Positions 34,145 through 42,257 of a stretch of DNA of 53,963 nt are shown piece by piece (within the stretch, counting starts at the first letter, position 1; each line of letters starts with the position of its first letter). The position numbers and the translations under genes were made by a program. A model generated the notes under the pieces. The model searched no databases. It was not told the DNA's origin and saw nothing but the letters and a program-made list of their open reading frames with translations. This DNA is from Clostridia bacterium (GTDB taxonomy: Bacteria > Bacillota > Clostridia > Oscillospirales > Acutalibacteraceae), in NCBI GenBank assembly GCA_017432485.1, contig JAFRJB010000017.1:1-53963 (forward strand), given 5' to 3'.

Positions 34145-35902
34145 TTAAGATTTTGTTGCTAAATTCTCATGAATGGTTGCATTTTTAGCAACAATTTCGT
34201 TCTTTAATTCAAGGCGCGCGCCGTCAAGCTGTGTCATCTTATCTAACTCGGCAAGAACTTGATCCCACTTATTGGAAGCCTCCAGTTTATTACCATTGCT
34301 GGCAGCAAACTTTTCTACAAAATCACTGTCTTCCAAGAAATTCGCAAACACTTCAAAGACCTTCAGCTTAACACCATCATCCGTTCCTTGCCCGATGACA
34401 CCGTCGACCGCATCCTCTAACTTTTTATATAAGGTGGCAAAATTGACTGTTTCACCGTACACATCATTGCTCTTATTGGCATTGTTGATTTCATTCCAAC
34501 CATCAATCATACTCACCAATTTTTGCGCAAGCTCATAATCAATTTGACTGTCTGATTTTTCGCCGGAGTCGGCACTTCTCAAATCTGCCTCATCAACCTC
34601 GTTATAAGCTCTCACAAACCAAGTCTTTGCGGTGTTGTATTGCGCCAATGTGCCGCCCTCGGCAAATTGCAACAGTTTAATGCCGAGCTTATAGTTCATT
34701 GTTACATAAGCATCGTCGTCTCTTTGAATGACACTGACATACTTATCTTCCTTTGACTCATCTGCAGTGCCGAGGTACGATTGAAACTGCTTGAGTTCAT
34801 CAGCGGTAATAGTTCTTGTGTCATCATTGTCCACAAATGCCTGCATATAATTGGCAAAGTAATTTGCCAAGTTTTCCGGCTTATCATTCATATACCCTTG
34901 AGAAAATGCCGCTTCATAATCCGCGACCGCATCCGCGCCGGTTTCTCCGGAAGCTTTCTCAACATACTTTTCATACAATGACTTCGAGTTAGCATTGCCT
35001 AAAATCGTACCGGTAATACCCACGAGCAAAAATACAACCATCGCAATTGCAGTTGCAAGAAATGTATTGAATTTTTTCTTTTGCTGTACCCAGTAGGTGC
35101 GGGTATTTTCTTCCATATTTTCCAGTGCGTACTTTAATTCGGCACAGGATTGGTAACGGTCATTCGGGTCTTTTTGAATGCACTTAAGAATAATCGCTTC
35201 CAAACCCGGGGACAACTGCGGATCCCACTGCCGAATGGGATACATCTCATACGGCGGTTCCGCCGGGCTATGCCCCGTGACCAGATGGTACAGAGTGGCA
35301 CCTAAGCAATAGATATCGGTTCTGGCATCCGTCTCGCCCTGCCCGCCGAATTGCTCCGGCGCTGCGTAACCGATGGTGCCCAAGCAAGTGGTATCCTGAA
35401 TATTGGTGCCTTTGTATTCACGAGCGGTACCGAAGTCAATCAGGCACACGCTGCCATCCGGCTTAAGCATTACGTTTGAGGGCTTCATATCGCGGTAGAT
35501 AATAGAAGGCTGGCGGGTATGTAAATAATCCAGCACATCGCATAACTGCTTTGCCCACTCTACCACATACTCTTCGGGTTGGGGACCGGATTCCTCAATA
35601 CGCTTGTTTAAAGGCTTTCCCTCAATGTAATCCATCACAATGAGGAAGGAATCTTCCGTTTCAATAATATCGACAATATCGGGCAAATTGGGGTGACTGA
35701 GCTTTTTGAGCATATCGGTTTCGGCAACCAGGCTCTGCTTGACAACCTCAAAATCTTTCACACCGTCGCGGCGCACTTCTTTAATTGCCCACTGTTTCAT
35801 CGCCTTGCGGTTGATTGCCAAATAGACAACGCTCATACCGCCCTGGCCTACTTTGGAGAGTATTTCATACTTCCCGTCTATGACTGTTCCGTTTGCTAAC
35901 AA
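34145..35902 (-). CDS. PknB-like transmembrane Ser/Thr protein kinase
   Basis: 585 residues. The kinase domain covers about 12-265: Gly-rich loop VGQGGMSVVY (18-27), ATP-anchoring Lys41 (WAIKEV), helix-C Glu61, catalytic YRDMKPSN (136-143; Tyr in place of the usual His), DFG (156-158) and GYAAPEQF. A membrane helix at about 281-303 is followed by some 280 extracellular residues that are helical and acidic, with no PASTA repeats, so the ligand is not simply muropeptide by analogy. It sits directly after the PP2C phosphatase gene (17-base gap), the usual kinase-phosphatase pair. The likely targets are its FHA neighbours. Confidence 0.92.
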   Translation of the reverse strand: MLANGTVIDGKYEILSKVGQGGMSVVYLAINRKAMKQWAIKEVRRDGVKDFEVVKQSLVAETDMLKKLSHPNLPDIVDIIETEDSFLIVMDYIEGKPLNKRIEESGPQPEEYVVEWAKQLCDVLDYLHTRQPSIIYRDMKPSNVMLKPDGSVCLIDFGTAREYKGTNIQDTTCLGTIGYAAPEQFGGQGETDARTDIYCLGATLYHLVTGHSPAEPPYEMYPIRQWDPQLSPGLEAIILKCIQKDPNDRYQSCAELKYALENMEENTRTYWVQQKKKFNTFLATAIAMVVFLLVGITGTILGNANSKSLYEKYVEKASGETGADAVADYEAAFSQGYMNDKPENLANYFANYMQAFVDNDDTRTITADELKQFQSYLGTADESKEDKYVSVIQRDDDAYVTMNYKLGIKLLQFAEGGTLAQYNTAKTWFVRAYNEVDEADLRSADSGEKSDSQIDYELAQKLVSMIDGWNEINNANKSNDVYGETVNFATLYKKLEDAVDGVIGQGTDDGVKLKVFEVFANFLEDSDFVEKFAASNGNKLEASNKWDQVLAELDKMTQLDGARLELKNEIVAKNATIHENLATKS

Positions 35903-35918
35903 GAAATACCGCCTCCTT

Positions 35919-36689
35919 TCAGACCAGTTTGACCGCTAACGCGGTGATATTATCGTTTTCCATGCGCGCTTTGTTGAGCTCAACAAGCTCTTTTTCGTGC
36001 GCCGCAAGGTCTTCTTCGGTCAAATTATTTTGCGGTGAAAATGCCTGCTGAATTTCCTCCGGTGTTACCACATGGCGGAAACCGTCGGAACACATCATAA
36101 AGACATCCTCTTTAAAAGCATTTCCCATAAAGAAATCCGGCTCAATGAATTGAGATGCACCCACACACTGTAACAGCACATTTCTTCTCGGGTCGGTTTT
36201 CGCCTGCTCCGGTGTCATATTACCGCGCTTGATTTCACGGTTAACAAAAGTTTGGTCTTCTGTGATTTGCACCAGCCCGTTTGCATTACAAACATAGGCT
36301 CTGGAATCACCGACATTCATGATATAGTAATTACCGCCGCTAATAAGCAGTATCACCGCAGTGGTACCCATGCTGCTGCCGAGTGTGCGAGAGTGGCTCA
36401 TAATCTTAACATTTTGCTCAAAAATCAAATTGCTCCACTCTTTTTCCAGTGATTGTGCACTAAACCCGCCGTAAAGCATCTCCGGAAATTCCTTTTCAAA
36501 CCAATCGGCAAAGGCTTTAATCACGGTCGCGCTGGCAATCTCACCATTGGCAAGACCACCCATTCCGTCACACAGTACACAAAACATGACATCGTCATAA
36601 TCGGTTTTTGCCTGCATCACAAGTGCAGCATCTTGATTAACCGATTTTTTGATTCCGATATCCGTGTGAATATGGGAAATAAAATCCAT
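35919..36689 (-). CDS. PP2C-family Ser/Thr phosphatase (PrpC/Stp-like)
   Basis: 256 residues, typical of bacterial single-domain PP2C. Metal-binding Asp residues are in VNQDA (Asp20) and CDGMGG (Asp41). Further family motifs are MNVGDSRAYV, FMMCSDGF and the terminal ENDNITALAV. It removes phosphate from Ser/Thr in the cytoplasm and would reset targets of the adjacent kinase. The upstream gap of about 276 bases suggests its own promoter or an internal processing site. Confidence 0.93.
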   Translation of the reverse strand: MDFISHIHTDIGIKKSVNQDAALVMQAKTDYDDVMFCVLCDGMGGLANGEIASATVIKAFADWFEKEFPEMLYGGFSAQSLEKEWSNLIFEQNVKIMSHSRTLGSSMGTTAVILLISGGNYYIMNVGDSRAYVCNANGLVQITEDQTFVNREIKRGNMTPEQAKTDPRRNVLLQCVGASQFIEPDFFMGNAFKEDVFMMCSDGFRHVVTPEEIQQAFSPQNNLTEEDLAAHEKELVELNKARMENDNITALAVKLV

Positions 36690-36822
36690 AACGCTTCTCC
36701 TTATCTTTCTTAAAGATTTAAAGAATTTATAAATATAAAAAAATATTAAAAATCATTTCCATCCCTAAGAAAAGAGATGAAATCATGCGGCATAAGTGCA
36801 GAATGCACCTGCCGGTTCGGAT

Positions 36823-36877
36823 ATTTCCAAAAAACCTGTTTCGCCCTGCAACAGCCGAAACAGCGGTTTTTGGAAAT
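36823..36877. other. Long imperfect hairpin upstream of the phosphatase gene
   Basis: ATTTCCAAAAAACCTGTTTCG (36823-36843) pairs imperfectly with 36856-36877 around a 12-base loop. It lies between the protease-FHA gene and the PP2C gene. No T-tract follows directly in either direction. It may be a processing or attenuation site. The rest of the 276-base gap is AT-rich and contains no gene I can support. Confidence 0.45.
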
Positions 36878-36926
36878 AACCGCTTTATTAATAATGTTAC
36901 TAATTAATATATAAATAAGCACCCAT

Positions 36927-36952
36927 AGGCACAGGGCAGTTGCCCTGTGCCT
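36927..36952 (-). terminator. Hairpin just after the protease-FHA gene
   Basis: A perfect 12-bp stem AGGCACAGGGCA / TGCCCTGTGCCT with a two-base minimum loop, 14 bases after the stop at 36966. On the minus strand the following bases are not a clean T-tract, so termination may be partial, with read-through into the phosphatase-kinase genes. Confidence 0.5.
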
Positions 36953-36965
36953 AAAAAGGAGTTAC

Positions 36966-38459
36966 TTAGATTTTAAATTCAAATGTCTCGTCTGCCAACT
37001 TAATCTTTGCGCCGTTGGAAATTTGAGTCTCCACATTAGCGGGAATCATTGAATCGTTGACATAAGTATGGTTAGTTGTACCATTATCTACGATGAAGTA
37101 CTGACCATTCTTGGAAACGATGGAAGCATGGAATCTGGAAACAGCCGGGTTGCCCTTAATGCAATAATCTACGCGGCTTGCATCCTTACCAATCTTAAAG
37201 TAAGGCTTGGTAATGTTAATCTTCTCATTGTTAGAAGTTCTCAACAAGTAAGCAGTAGTGGTGCCGCTTAATACGGTAGTCGCATTCGGGTCACCCATAT
37301 TGCTGCTGAGAACTGTGGTACCTTCACTGCCTTCTGCAGGAACAGGCGGTTTGGTCTGTGTCGAAGTTGCAGGGGGAGTAAAGCCACCGGGAACCGATGT
37401 TTCTTTTGCCTCTTCAGGTGCTGCTTTCTTTTTCTTGGAAGCAACAATAATAATCACAACAACCAATGCAATCACAACAACAGCAGCTACTGCGATGCCG
37501 ATAATAACGCCGGTAGATAAACCGGATTTTTTCGGTTGCGGTTCAGGATTCTTTGCTACAGCAGATGTGGTAGTTTGTGCTGCAGTAGTGGTGGTGGTTG
37601 AAGACGAAGAATCGGTATAAGAAATACCTAATGCCTTTAACACAGTGATTAACTGGTTACTGCTGATGGCAATGTTTCTGGAGCCGTTACCGGCAGCGTT
37701 AATACCGATTACATTACCTGAACTGTCGACCAAAGGACCACCGGAATTGCCTTCAGCAATGTATGCGCTGCTGGCAACACAATCAACATTCTTGTAAACC
37801 TTTTCGGTGTAATCATATTCGAAATTATCGTTAATAATTAAGCCGTAAGCAATAAAGTTCATTCTGTCAACTTTATCAACCTTACCGCTGGTGACAGTTA
37901 CATCGTTCGTATCATAATAGTTTTGATCTTTAAGTTGTTGAATGTCACCGGGGAAGCCTAACGCAAAAACATCTTCCGTCTGCTTCACGGTACTGCTGTC
38001 TCGAATTGACAGCGGAGTTCTGCCCTGGATCGGGTCATCAAGCTTCAAAATGGCATAATCCATTTCTTCACTGACTTTCTGAATAGTAGCCTTAATATAC
38101 ACATCTCTGTATATGCTGACTCTGATTTCGGAAAGTTTCTTAACCTGCTCTGCGGTACGCTTCACATCATACTCTTGGCTGATAAAACGTGCCCAGTTTA
38201 CGAAGAAGCCTTTTTCAAAATCGCTTACAACGTGCTGGCAGGTAATAACCGTGTTTTCATTAATCAGGAAGCCGGAACCGGTAAAAGTACCTGTTTCAAT
38301 TGCAGCTTCAGGATCGGAAAACCACATTTGGATTTGAACAACACCATTTTTTGCATCTGTTACTTCTTGATTTTCGCCTTCAGCAAAAGCCGGAACAGCA
38401 ATTGCAAGCAATAATACAAGGGCAACAAGAATGGCAAATAAACCTTTTGCTCTTTTCAT
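36966..38459 (-). CDS. Transmembrane trypsin-like (HtrA-type) protease with cytosolic FHA domain
   Basis: 497 residues. Signal peptide 1-26 (ends AFAEG). The chymotrypsin-fold protease covers about 35-280, with catalytic His76 (TCQHVV), Asp134 (MDYAILKL) and Ser239 (EGNSGGPL). A Ser/Thr-rich linker (284-300) leads to a membrane helix at 317-340 with a Lys stop-transfer. The cytosolic part has two TTVL motifs (381-384 and 394-397) and an FHA domain (418-497) with the phosphopeptide-binding SRFHA and TNHTYVN motifs. The protease should face outward and the FHA inward. There is no PDZ domain, unlike DegP/HtrA. The gene follows the FHA2 gene by 18 bases. Probably an envelope protease controlled by, or reporting to, the kinase. 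Confidence 0.88.
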   Translation of the reverse strand: MKRAKGLFAILVALVLLLAIAVPAFAEGENQEVTDAKNGVVQIQMWFSDPEAAIETGTFTGSGFLINENTVITCQHVVSDFEKGFFVNWARFISQEYDVKRTAEQVKKLSEIRVSIYRDVYIKATIQKVSEEMDYAILKLDDPIQGRTPLSIRDSSTVKQTEDVFALGFPGDIQQLKDQNYYDTNDVTVTSGKVDKVDRMNFIAYGLIINDNFEYDYTEKVYKNVDCVASSAYIAEGNSGGPLVDSSGNVIGINAAGNGSRNIAISSNQLITVLKALGISYTDSSSSTTTTTAAQTTTSAVAKNPEPQPKKSGLSTGVIIGIAVAAVVVIALVVVIIIVASKKKKAAPEEAKETSVPGGFTPPATSTQTKPPVPAEGSEGTTVLSSNMGDPNATTVLSGTTTAYLLRTSNNEKINITKPYFKIGKDASRVDYCIKGNPAVSRFHASIVSKNGQYFIVDNGTTNHTYVNDSMIPANVETQISNGAKIKLADETFEFKI

Positions 38460-38477
38460 CTTTTTTCTCCTTTTTTA

Positions 38478-39653
38478 TTAATTTAAATGAAATTCGAAAA
38501 TTTCATTTGCTAACATAATTTCATCTTCATCAAAAACTTGCACTGAGGAATTCGGCTGAATCATCTCGCCATTGACAAAAGTGTGATTTGTAGAGTTCTT
38601 ATCAAGCACAAAATAATCATTCCCAATCGCAGTTATTTCTGCATGAAAGCGGCTAATCGCACTATTATCGGTCACTGTATAATCGGTATTATCACTACTC
38701 TTACCAATCACAAAACTGCGCTTAGTAATAAATATTCTCTCGTTGGTGGCTTTGCGCACTAAATTCGGCGTGTTAAAATTGCTTCTCCCCCCACCTAAAA
38801 TGGATGTTTCACCAAAATCGGTAAAGCCTAACAAGGTGGTTTCGCTAAAGGCGGTTTCCTGCTGCGAGAACGCTTCTGCCGCCACAGGTGGTTCCACTGT
38901 TTCTTTAGCAGGGGTTTCTTCTGCCGGCGATTCTTCCGGTAAAGGCGCATTCACTGCCGTAGCTTCTGCCTGTTCGCCGCTCGGCTCTTGTTGAGTCAGC
39001 GACTCTTTCACACATAATTGCGCACCGCAAAGCAAACAGAAATTCGCAATTACATCGTATTCCTTCCCGCAAGAAGGGCAAACTTTTACTTTAGTAGCAT
39101 CTTGCAAAGTGTCTTCTGTCGGCAATACCTCGCTCGGTTCAGGCAGATGTGCCGCTATAACAGCCTCGAAATGTGCGGCGCTTTGCACATTGTCGCAAGC
39201 AGCTAACAATTCTTCTTTTAAACTCTCGTCGAACTGCGCAACCGCCTCACTCATACCGAGAATAAACTCTTTTAAAAGCTCCGGCGCTTGCTGTGAGAGC
39301 GCAACAGGCGGTTGAATAAATAAAAACTGCTCTCCATCATAAAAAACGGTTTCAAAGCTTGCCAAAGATGACTGCAAAAAGTCTTCTTCAAAAACGAGCT
39401 TTAAAAACGCACTGAACGCGGCAAGCGCCTCTTTGGTGCCTGCTTGTGACAGCACATTGGAAAGCAGTTCAAATTGTTCTGAAAAATATGTAATTGACAA
39501 CTCTTCGGAGATTCTTTTTGCTTCAAAGGCAAAAGCCGAAGAGCCGGTAAAATCTGCCAATGCATCCCAACGCGACAAAACCAGGTGATCTTGATCCTCC
39601 CCGGTTAAAATAAGTGTTATGGAATTGGTCATTTTATCGGCGTTAAAATGCAA
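38478..39653 (-). CDS. Zinc-ribbon/FHA protein (paralog of the 40102-42027 gene), TTG start
   Basis: 391 residues from a TTG at 39653. GGGGGGAG lies about five bases upstream, and the N-terminus HFNADKMTNSITLILT then aligns with NIRANKDVDSFTFVLT of the paralog; the longer ATG at 39677 precedes the ribosome site. An unnamed domain at about 1-165 is shared with the paralog. One zinc ribbon (VCPSCGKEYD ... FCLLCGAQL, about 190-213) is followed by an acidic Pro/Glu linker, two Thr/Ser motifs (ETTLLG near 271, ETSILG near 282) and an FHA domain (about 311-391; SRFHAE, TNHTFVN). Cytosolic, with no membrane segment. Probably a phosphothreonine-dependent adaptor. Confidence 0.85.
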   Translation of the reverse strand: MHFNADKMTNSITLILTGEDQDHLVLSRWDALADFTGSSAFAFEAKRISEELSITYFSEQFELLSNVLSQAGTKEALAAFSAFLKLVFEEDFLQSSLASFETVFYDGEQFLFIQPPVALSQQAPELLKEFILGMSEAVAQFDESLKEELLAACDNVQSAAHFEAVIAAHLPEPSEVLPTEDTLQDATKVKVCPSCGKEYDVIANFCLLCGAQLCVKESLTQQEPSGEQAEATAVNAPLPEESPAEETPAKETVEPPVAAEAFSQQETAFSETTLLGFTDFGETSILGGGRSNFNTPNLVRKATNERIFITKRSFVIGKSSDNTDYTVTDNSAISRFHAEITAIGNDYFVLDKNSTNHTFVNGEMIQPNSSVQVFDEDEIMLANEIFEFHLN

Positions 39654-39892
39654 AAGCGCTCCCCCCTGTTCCCTCAAAATCGCATAAAGAAAAAATCTTA
39701 ACGCGGCACTTATACATCGCTAAAACCAAAACAATTTCTAAAAACACAAAAAGCATAAGCGGGTTTGCGACTCTTACTTTCGCCGTGCAAAACGCTACCG
39801 CTATGCTAATGACAAGTGATTGCAAAAGCCTGCGAGTCCGCTTACACTTGAAAAAAGCATAATTTTTGCATTTTTTAAAATTATATACATAA

Positions 39893-39921
39893 AGTATACT
39901 ATAATCTGACAGTTTTTGCAA
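39893..39921 (-). promoter_or_regulatory. Promoter of the FHA2-protease unit
   Basis: On the minus strand TTGCAA (39916-39921), 17 bases, TATACT (39893-39898). The same promoter, including most of the spacer, stands before the paralogous FHA gene at 42133-42161. A shared upstream motif (TGGCAGTTTTGACAAAA, about 39997-40013) also recurs there. The leader to the TTG start is about 230 bases and contains no gene I can support. With the terminator at 40024-40046 this accounts for the 448-base gap. Confidence 0.7.
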
Positions 39922-40023
39922 GAATTGTTTTATTATAAATTCGTGGTTTTTACTCACACTTGTTTTTAGAAAAACCAACCTTTTGTCAAAACTGCCACTT
40001 GCATTTTCTTTCGGGCAATAAAT

Positions 40024-40046
40024 CACCCCTGCACACAGCAGGGGTG
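40024..40046 (-). terminator. Terminator of the first FHA gene
   Basis: CACCCCTGC-ACACA-GCAGGGGTG, about 55 bases after the stop at 40102 on the minus strand, followed there by ATTTATT. Confidence 0.65.
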
Positions 40047-40101
40047 AAAATCATTTCATCATTTTTCGATTTTACGAATGTCGAAAACAGCCTTGCAGTG
40101 C

Positions 40102-42027
40102 TCAAATAGACTCCAAATGGAAATTGAAAGCTTCATTAGAAAGCATTATCACGTCTCCGTCATACAGCTCAACAGGTTCATTTGCCGAAATTATTTTACC
40201 GTTCACAAAAGTGTGGTTGGTGGAATCTTTATCTGCAATATAGAAATGATTTCCGTCTGCAGTAATACTTGCATGACAACGGCTGACTGTTTTATTATCC
40301 GTCACAACATAATCCGCATAATTATTGCTTTTACCAATGATAAATGATTTCTTCGTAATATAAATTTTTTCATTATTGGCTTTGCGCACCAAATAAGCGT
40401 TTGTAAATGCGCTCGCATCGTTACTTAAAATTGTCGTTTCTTCCTCGTCATCACCCGAAACCGCTTCCGATTGAGAAATATCTTCGCCAACAGCAGGTAC
40501 TTCCTCTAAAGGTTCTTCTGCCGGTGCTTCAAAGGCAGGTGCTTCCGGCTCGGGTTCTTCTGCCGGCGCTTCAAAGACAGGTGCTTCCGGTACGGATTCT
40601 TCTACCGGCGCCTCAAAGACAGGTGCTACCGGTACGGGTGCTTCTGCCGGCGCGGGTGCTGCGATTTCTTTGACCACCAGCTGCACGCCGCAATGCGGGC
40701 AGAAATTGGATGTCGGCGGAAAATCACGCGCACAAGAGGGACATACCTTTCCGAAGGAGTCCGCCGGCGCTGCCGGAACAGATGCTTCTACCGGTGCTTC
40801 AACTGCAGGCGTTTCTTGCACAGGTTCTTCTACAGGTGCTTCAACTGCGGGCGCTTCTTGCACAGGCTCTTCTACCGGTGCTTCAACTGCGGGCGCTTCT
40901 TGCACAGGTTCTTCTACCGGTGCTTCAACTGCAGGCGCTTCTTGCACAGGCTCTTCTACCGGTGCTTCAACTGCGGGCGCTTCTTGCACAGGTTCTTCTA
41001 CCGGTGCTTCAACTGCAGGCGCTTCAAAAGCGGATTCTGTCGCCATAGGTGCTGCGATTTCTTTAACTACTAACTGCACGCCGCAATGCGGGCAGAAATT
41101 AGATGTCGGCGGAAAATCGCGCGCACAAGAGGGGCACACTTTTCCCGAAGGCGCCGCCGGCACTTCAAATACCGGCTCTGCTTGTGCCGGTTCTTCTGCC
41201 GGTACTTCAAATGCAGGTTCTTCCGCCGGCGCTTCAACGACAGGTGCTTCCGACACGGGAGCCGCCTCAACAGGCGTTTCAAATACAGGCGCCGGCTGTG
41301 CGGGTTCTTCAAATGCCGGTGCTTCAAACACAGGCGCTTCCGGCGCAGATTCTTCAACCGGTGCTGCGATTTCTTTAACTACTAACTGCACGCCGCAATG
41401 CGGGCAGAAATTGGATGTCGGCGGAAAATCTCTCGCGCAAGAGGGGCACACTTTTCCCGGTGCGGGCACCTCATTCGACGCGGGAGAAGCCGGTTGCGGT
41501 TGCTCTGCCGGCGCATTGAGTGAAATCCCGGTAACCGCTTCAAAGGCTTCTACGCTTTGCGCACTGTCACACGCTTGCAATAAGCGCTCTTTGAGCCCGG
41601 CATCAAAACCTGCCACACTGTTGCTCATGCCAAAAATAAAACCTTTCAGCACACCGATTTTCTGCTGCGGTACGGGAACCAAAGGCTTGAGAAATGTAAA
41701 TTTCTCGCCATCATAAAATGCAGCAATAAACATCACTAAATAGTTTTGCTCGATATTTTCGGTAAACACAAGTTGCGCAAACCGCAAAAACAATTTCAAT
41801 GCCGTTTCCTGATCAGCGCTCTCCATCACATTGGCAAGCAGTTCTCTGCCTTCGGCAAAAAAGGTAATCTCTGTACCCGCTTCACTGTTATTTTGCGCAA
41901 ACTGAAAGCCGTTGGCAGCATTAGCGCTCATCAATTCATTCCACTGCGGCAAAACAATCTGCTGCATTTCATCATTTGTTAAAACAAATGTAAAAGAATC
42001 AACATCTTTGTTGGCACGAATATTCAT
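40102..42027 (-). CDS. Zinc-ribbon/FHA protein with three ribbons and Pro/Glu/Ala repeats
   Basis: 641 residues from the ATG at 42027, which has a perfect AGGAGGTG upstream; the longer frame to 42087 lies before it. The N-terminal unnamed domain (about 1-165) is shared with the paralog. Three almost identical zinc ribbons (VCPSCARDFPPTSNFCPHCG) lie at about 190-215, 296-321 and 425-450. They are separated by acidic Pro/Ala/Glu spacers, one of which contains about five 14-residue repeats (EEPVQEAPAVEAPV). An ETTILS motif precedes the C-terminal FHA domain (about 559-641; SRCHAS, TNHTFVN). Cytosolic, multivalent-looking adaptor; partner unknown. Confidence 0.87.
   Translation of the reverse strand: MNIRANKDVDSFTFVLTNDEMQQIVLPQWNELMSANAANGFQFAQNNSEAGTEITFFAEGRELLANVMESADQETALKLFLRFAQLVFTENIEQNYLVMFIAAFYDGEKFTFLKPLVPVPQQKIGVLKGFIFGMSNSVAGFDAGLKERLLQACDSAQSVEAFEAVTGISLNAPAEQPQPASPASNEVPAPGKVCPSCARDFPPTSNFCPHCGVQLVVKEIAAPVEESAPEAPVFEAPAFEEPAQPAPVFETPVEAAPVSEAPVVEAPAEEPAFEVPAEEPAQAEPVFEVPAAPSGKVCPSCARDFPPTSNFCPHCGVQLVVKEIAAPMATESAFEAPAVEAPVEEPVQEAPAVEAPVEEPVQEAPAVEAPVEEPVQEAPAVEAPVEEPVQEAPAVEAPVEEPVQETPAVEAPVEASVPAAPADSFGKVCPSCARDFPPTSNFCPHCGVQLVVKEIAAPAPAEAPVPVAPVFEAPVEESVPEAPVFEAPAEEPEPEAPAFEAPAEEPLEEVPAVGEDISQSEAVSGDDEEETTILSNDASAFTNAYLVRKANNEKIYITKKSFIIGKSNNYADYVVTDNKTVSRCHASITADGNHFYIADKDSTNHTFVNGKIISANEPVELYDGDVIMLSNEAFNFHLESI
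40775..41035 (-). repeat. Tandem 42-bp coding repeats
   Basis: About five to six direct repeats of a 42-base unit encode EEPVQEAPAVEAPV within the FHA1 gene. Units alternate between GCGGGC and GCAGGC variants, which suggests higher-order (84-base) duplication. They are likely to vary in number between strains by slippage. Confidence 0.85.
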
Positions 42028-42132
42028 ATGCCCACCTCCTAAATAATGCATATACAAAACATAGTAAAACAAAAAACTTCTACCCAAAGGTGCATATTTT
42101 TCGTTTTAATTCAATGTCTATAATACATTCCG

Positions 42133-42161
42133 AGTATACTATAGTTCGACAGTTTTTGCAA
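42133..42161 (-). promoter_or_regulatory. Promoter of the first FHA gene
   Basis: On the minus strand TTGCAA (42156-42161), 17 bases, TATACT (42133-42138). Near-copy of the promoter at 39893-39921. A shared upstream motif, TGGCAAGTTTTCGACAAAA, lies at about 42187-42205. Confidence 0.7.
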
Positions 42162-42198
42162 TAACTGTTTTCAGTGCAATACTGCTTTTGTCGAAAAC

Positions 42199-42227
42199 TT
42201 GCCATTCTTGTCAATCTGTGATATAAA
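42199..42227 (+). promoter_or_regulatory. Probable divergent promoter of the zinc-ribbon/SLH-like gene
   Basis: TTGCCA (42199-42204), 17 bases, TATAAA (42222-42227), 31 bases before the ATG at 42258. Its -35 box overlaps the motif shared by the two FHA promoters, so one regulator could control both directions. Confidence 0.5.
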
Positions 42228-42257
42228 TATAGCAAATACTTTGAGAGGTTTTGAGAT

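Noticed and set aside
34145..35902. PASTA-type PrkC/Stk1 kinase
   Set aside because: The extracellular part is helical and acidic and shows no PASTA repeats.
40775..41035. Regular repeats that might suggest a CRISPR array
   Set aside because: The units are contiguous 42-base in-frame coding repeats without unique spacers, inside a clear gene.
40670..41716. Plus-strand 348-codon frame of Ser/Thr/Ala/Gly repeats
   Set aside because: Antisense image of the zinc-ribbon and Pro/Glu/Ala repeats of the FHA1 gene.
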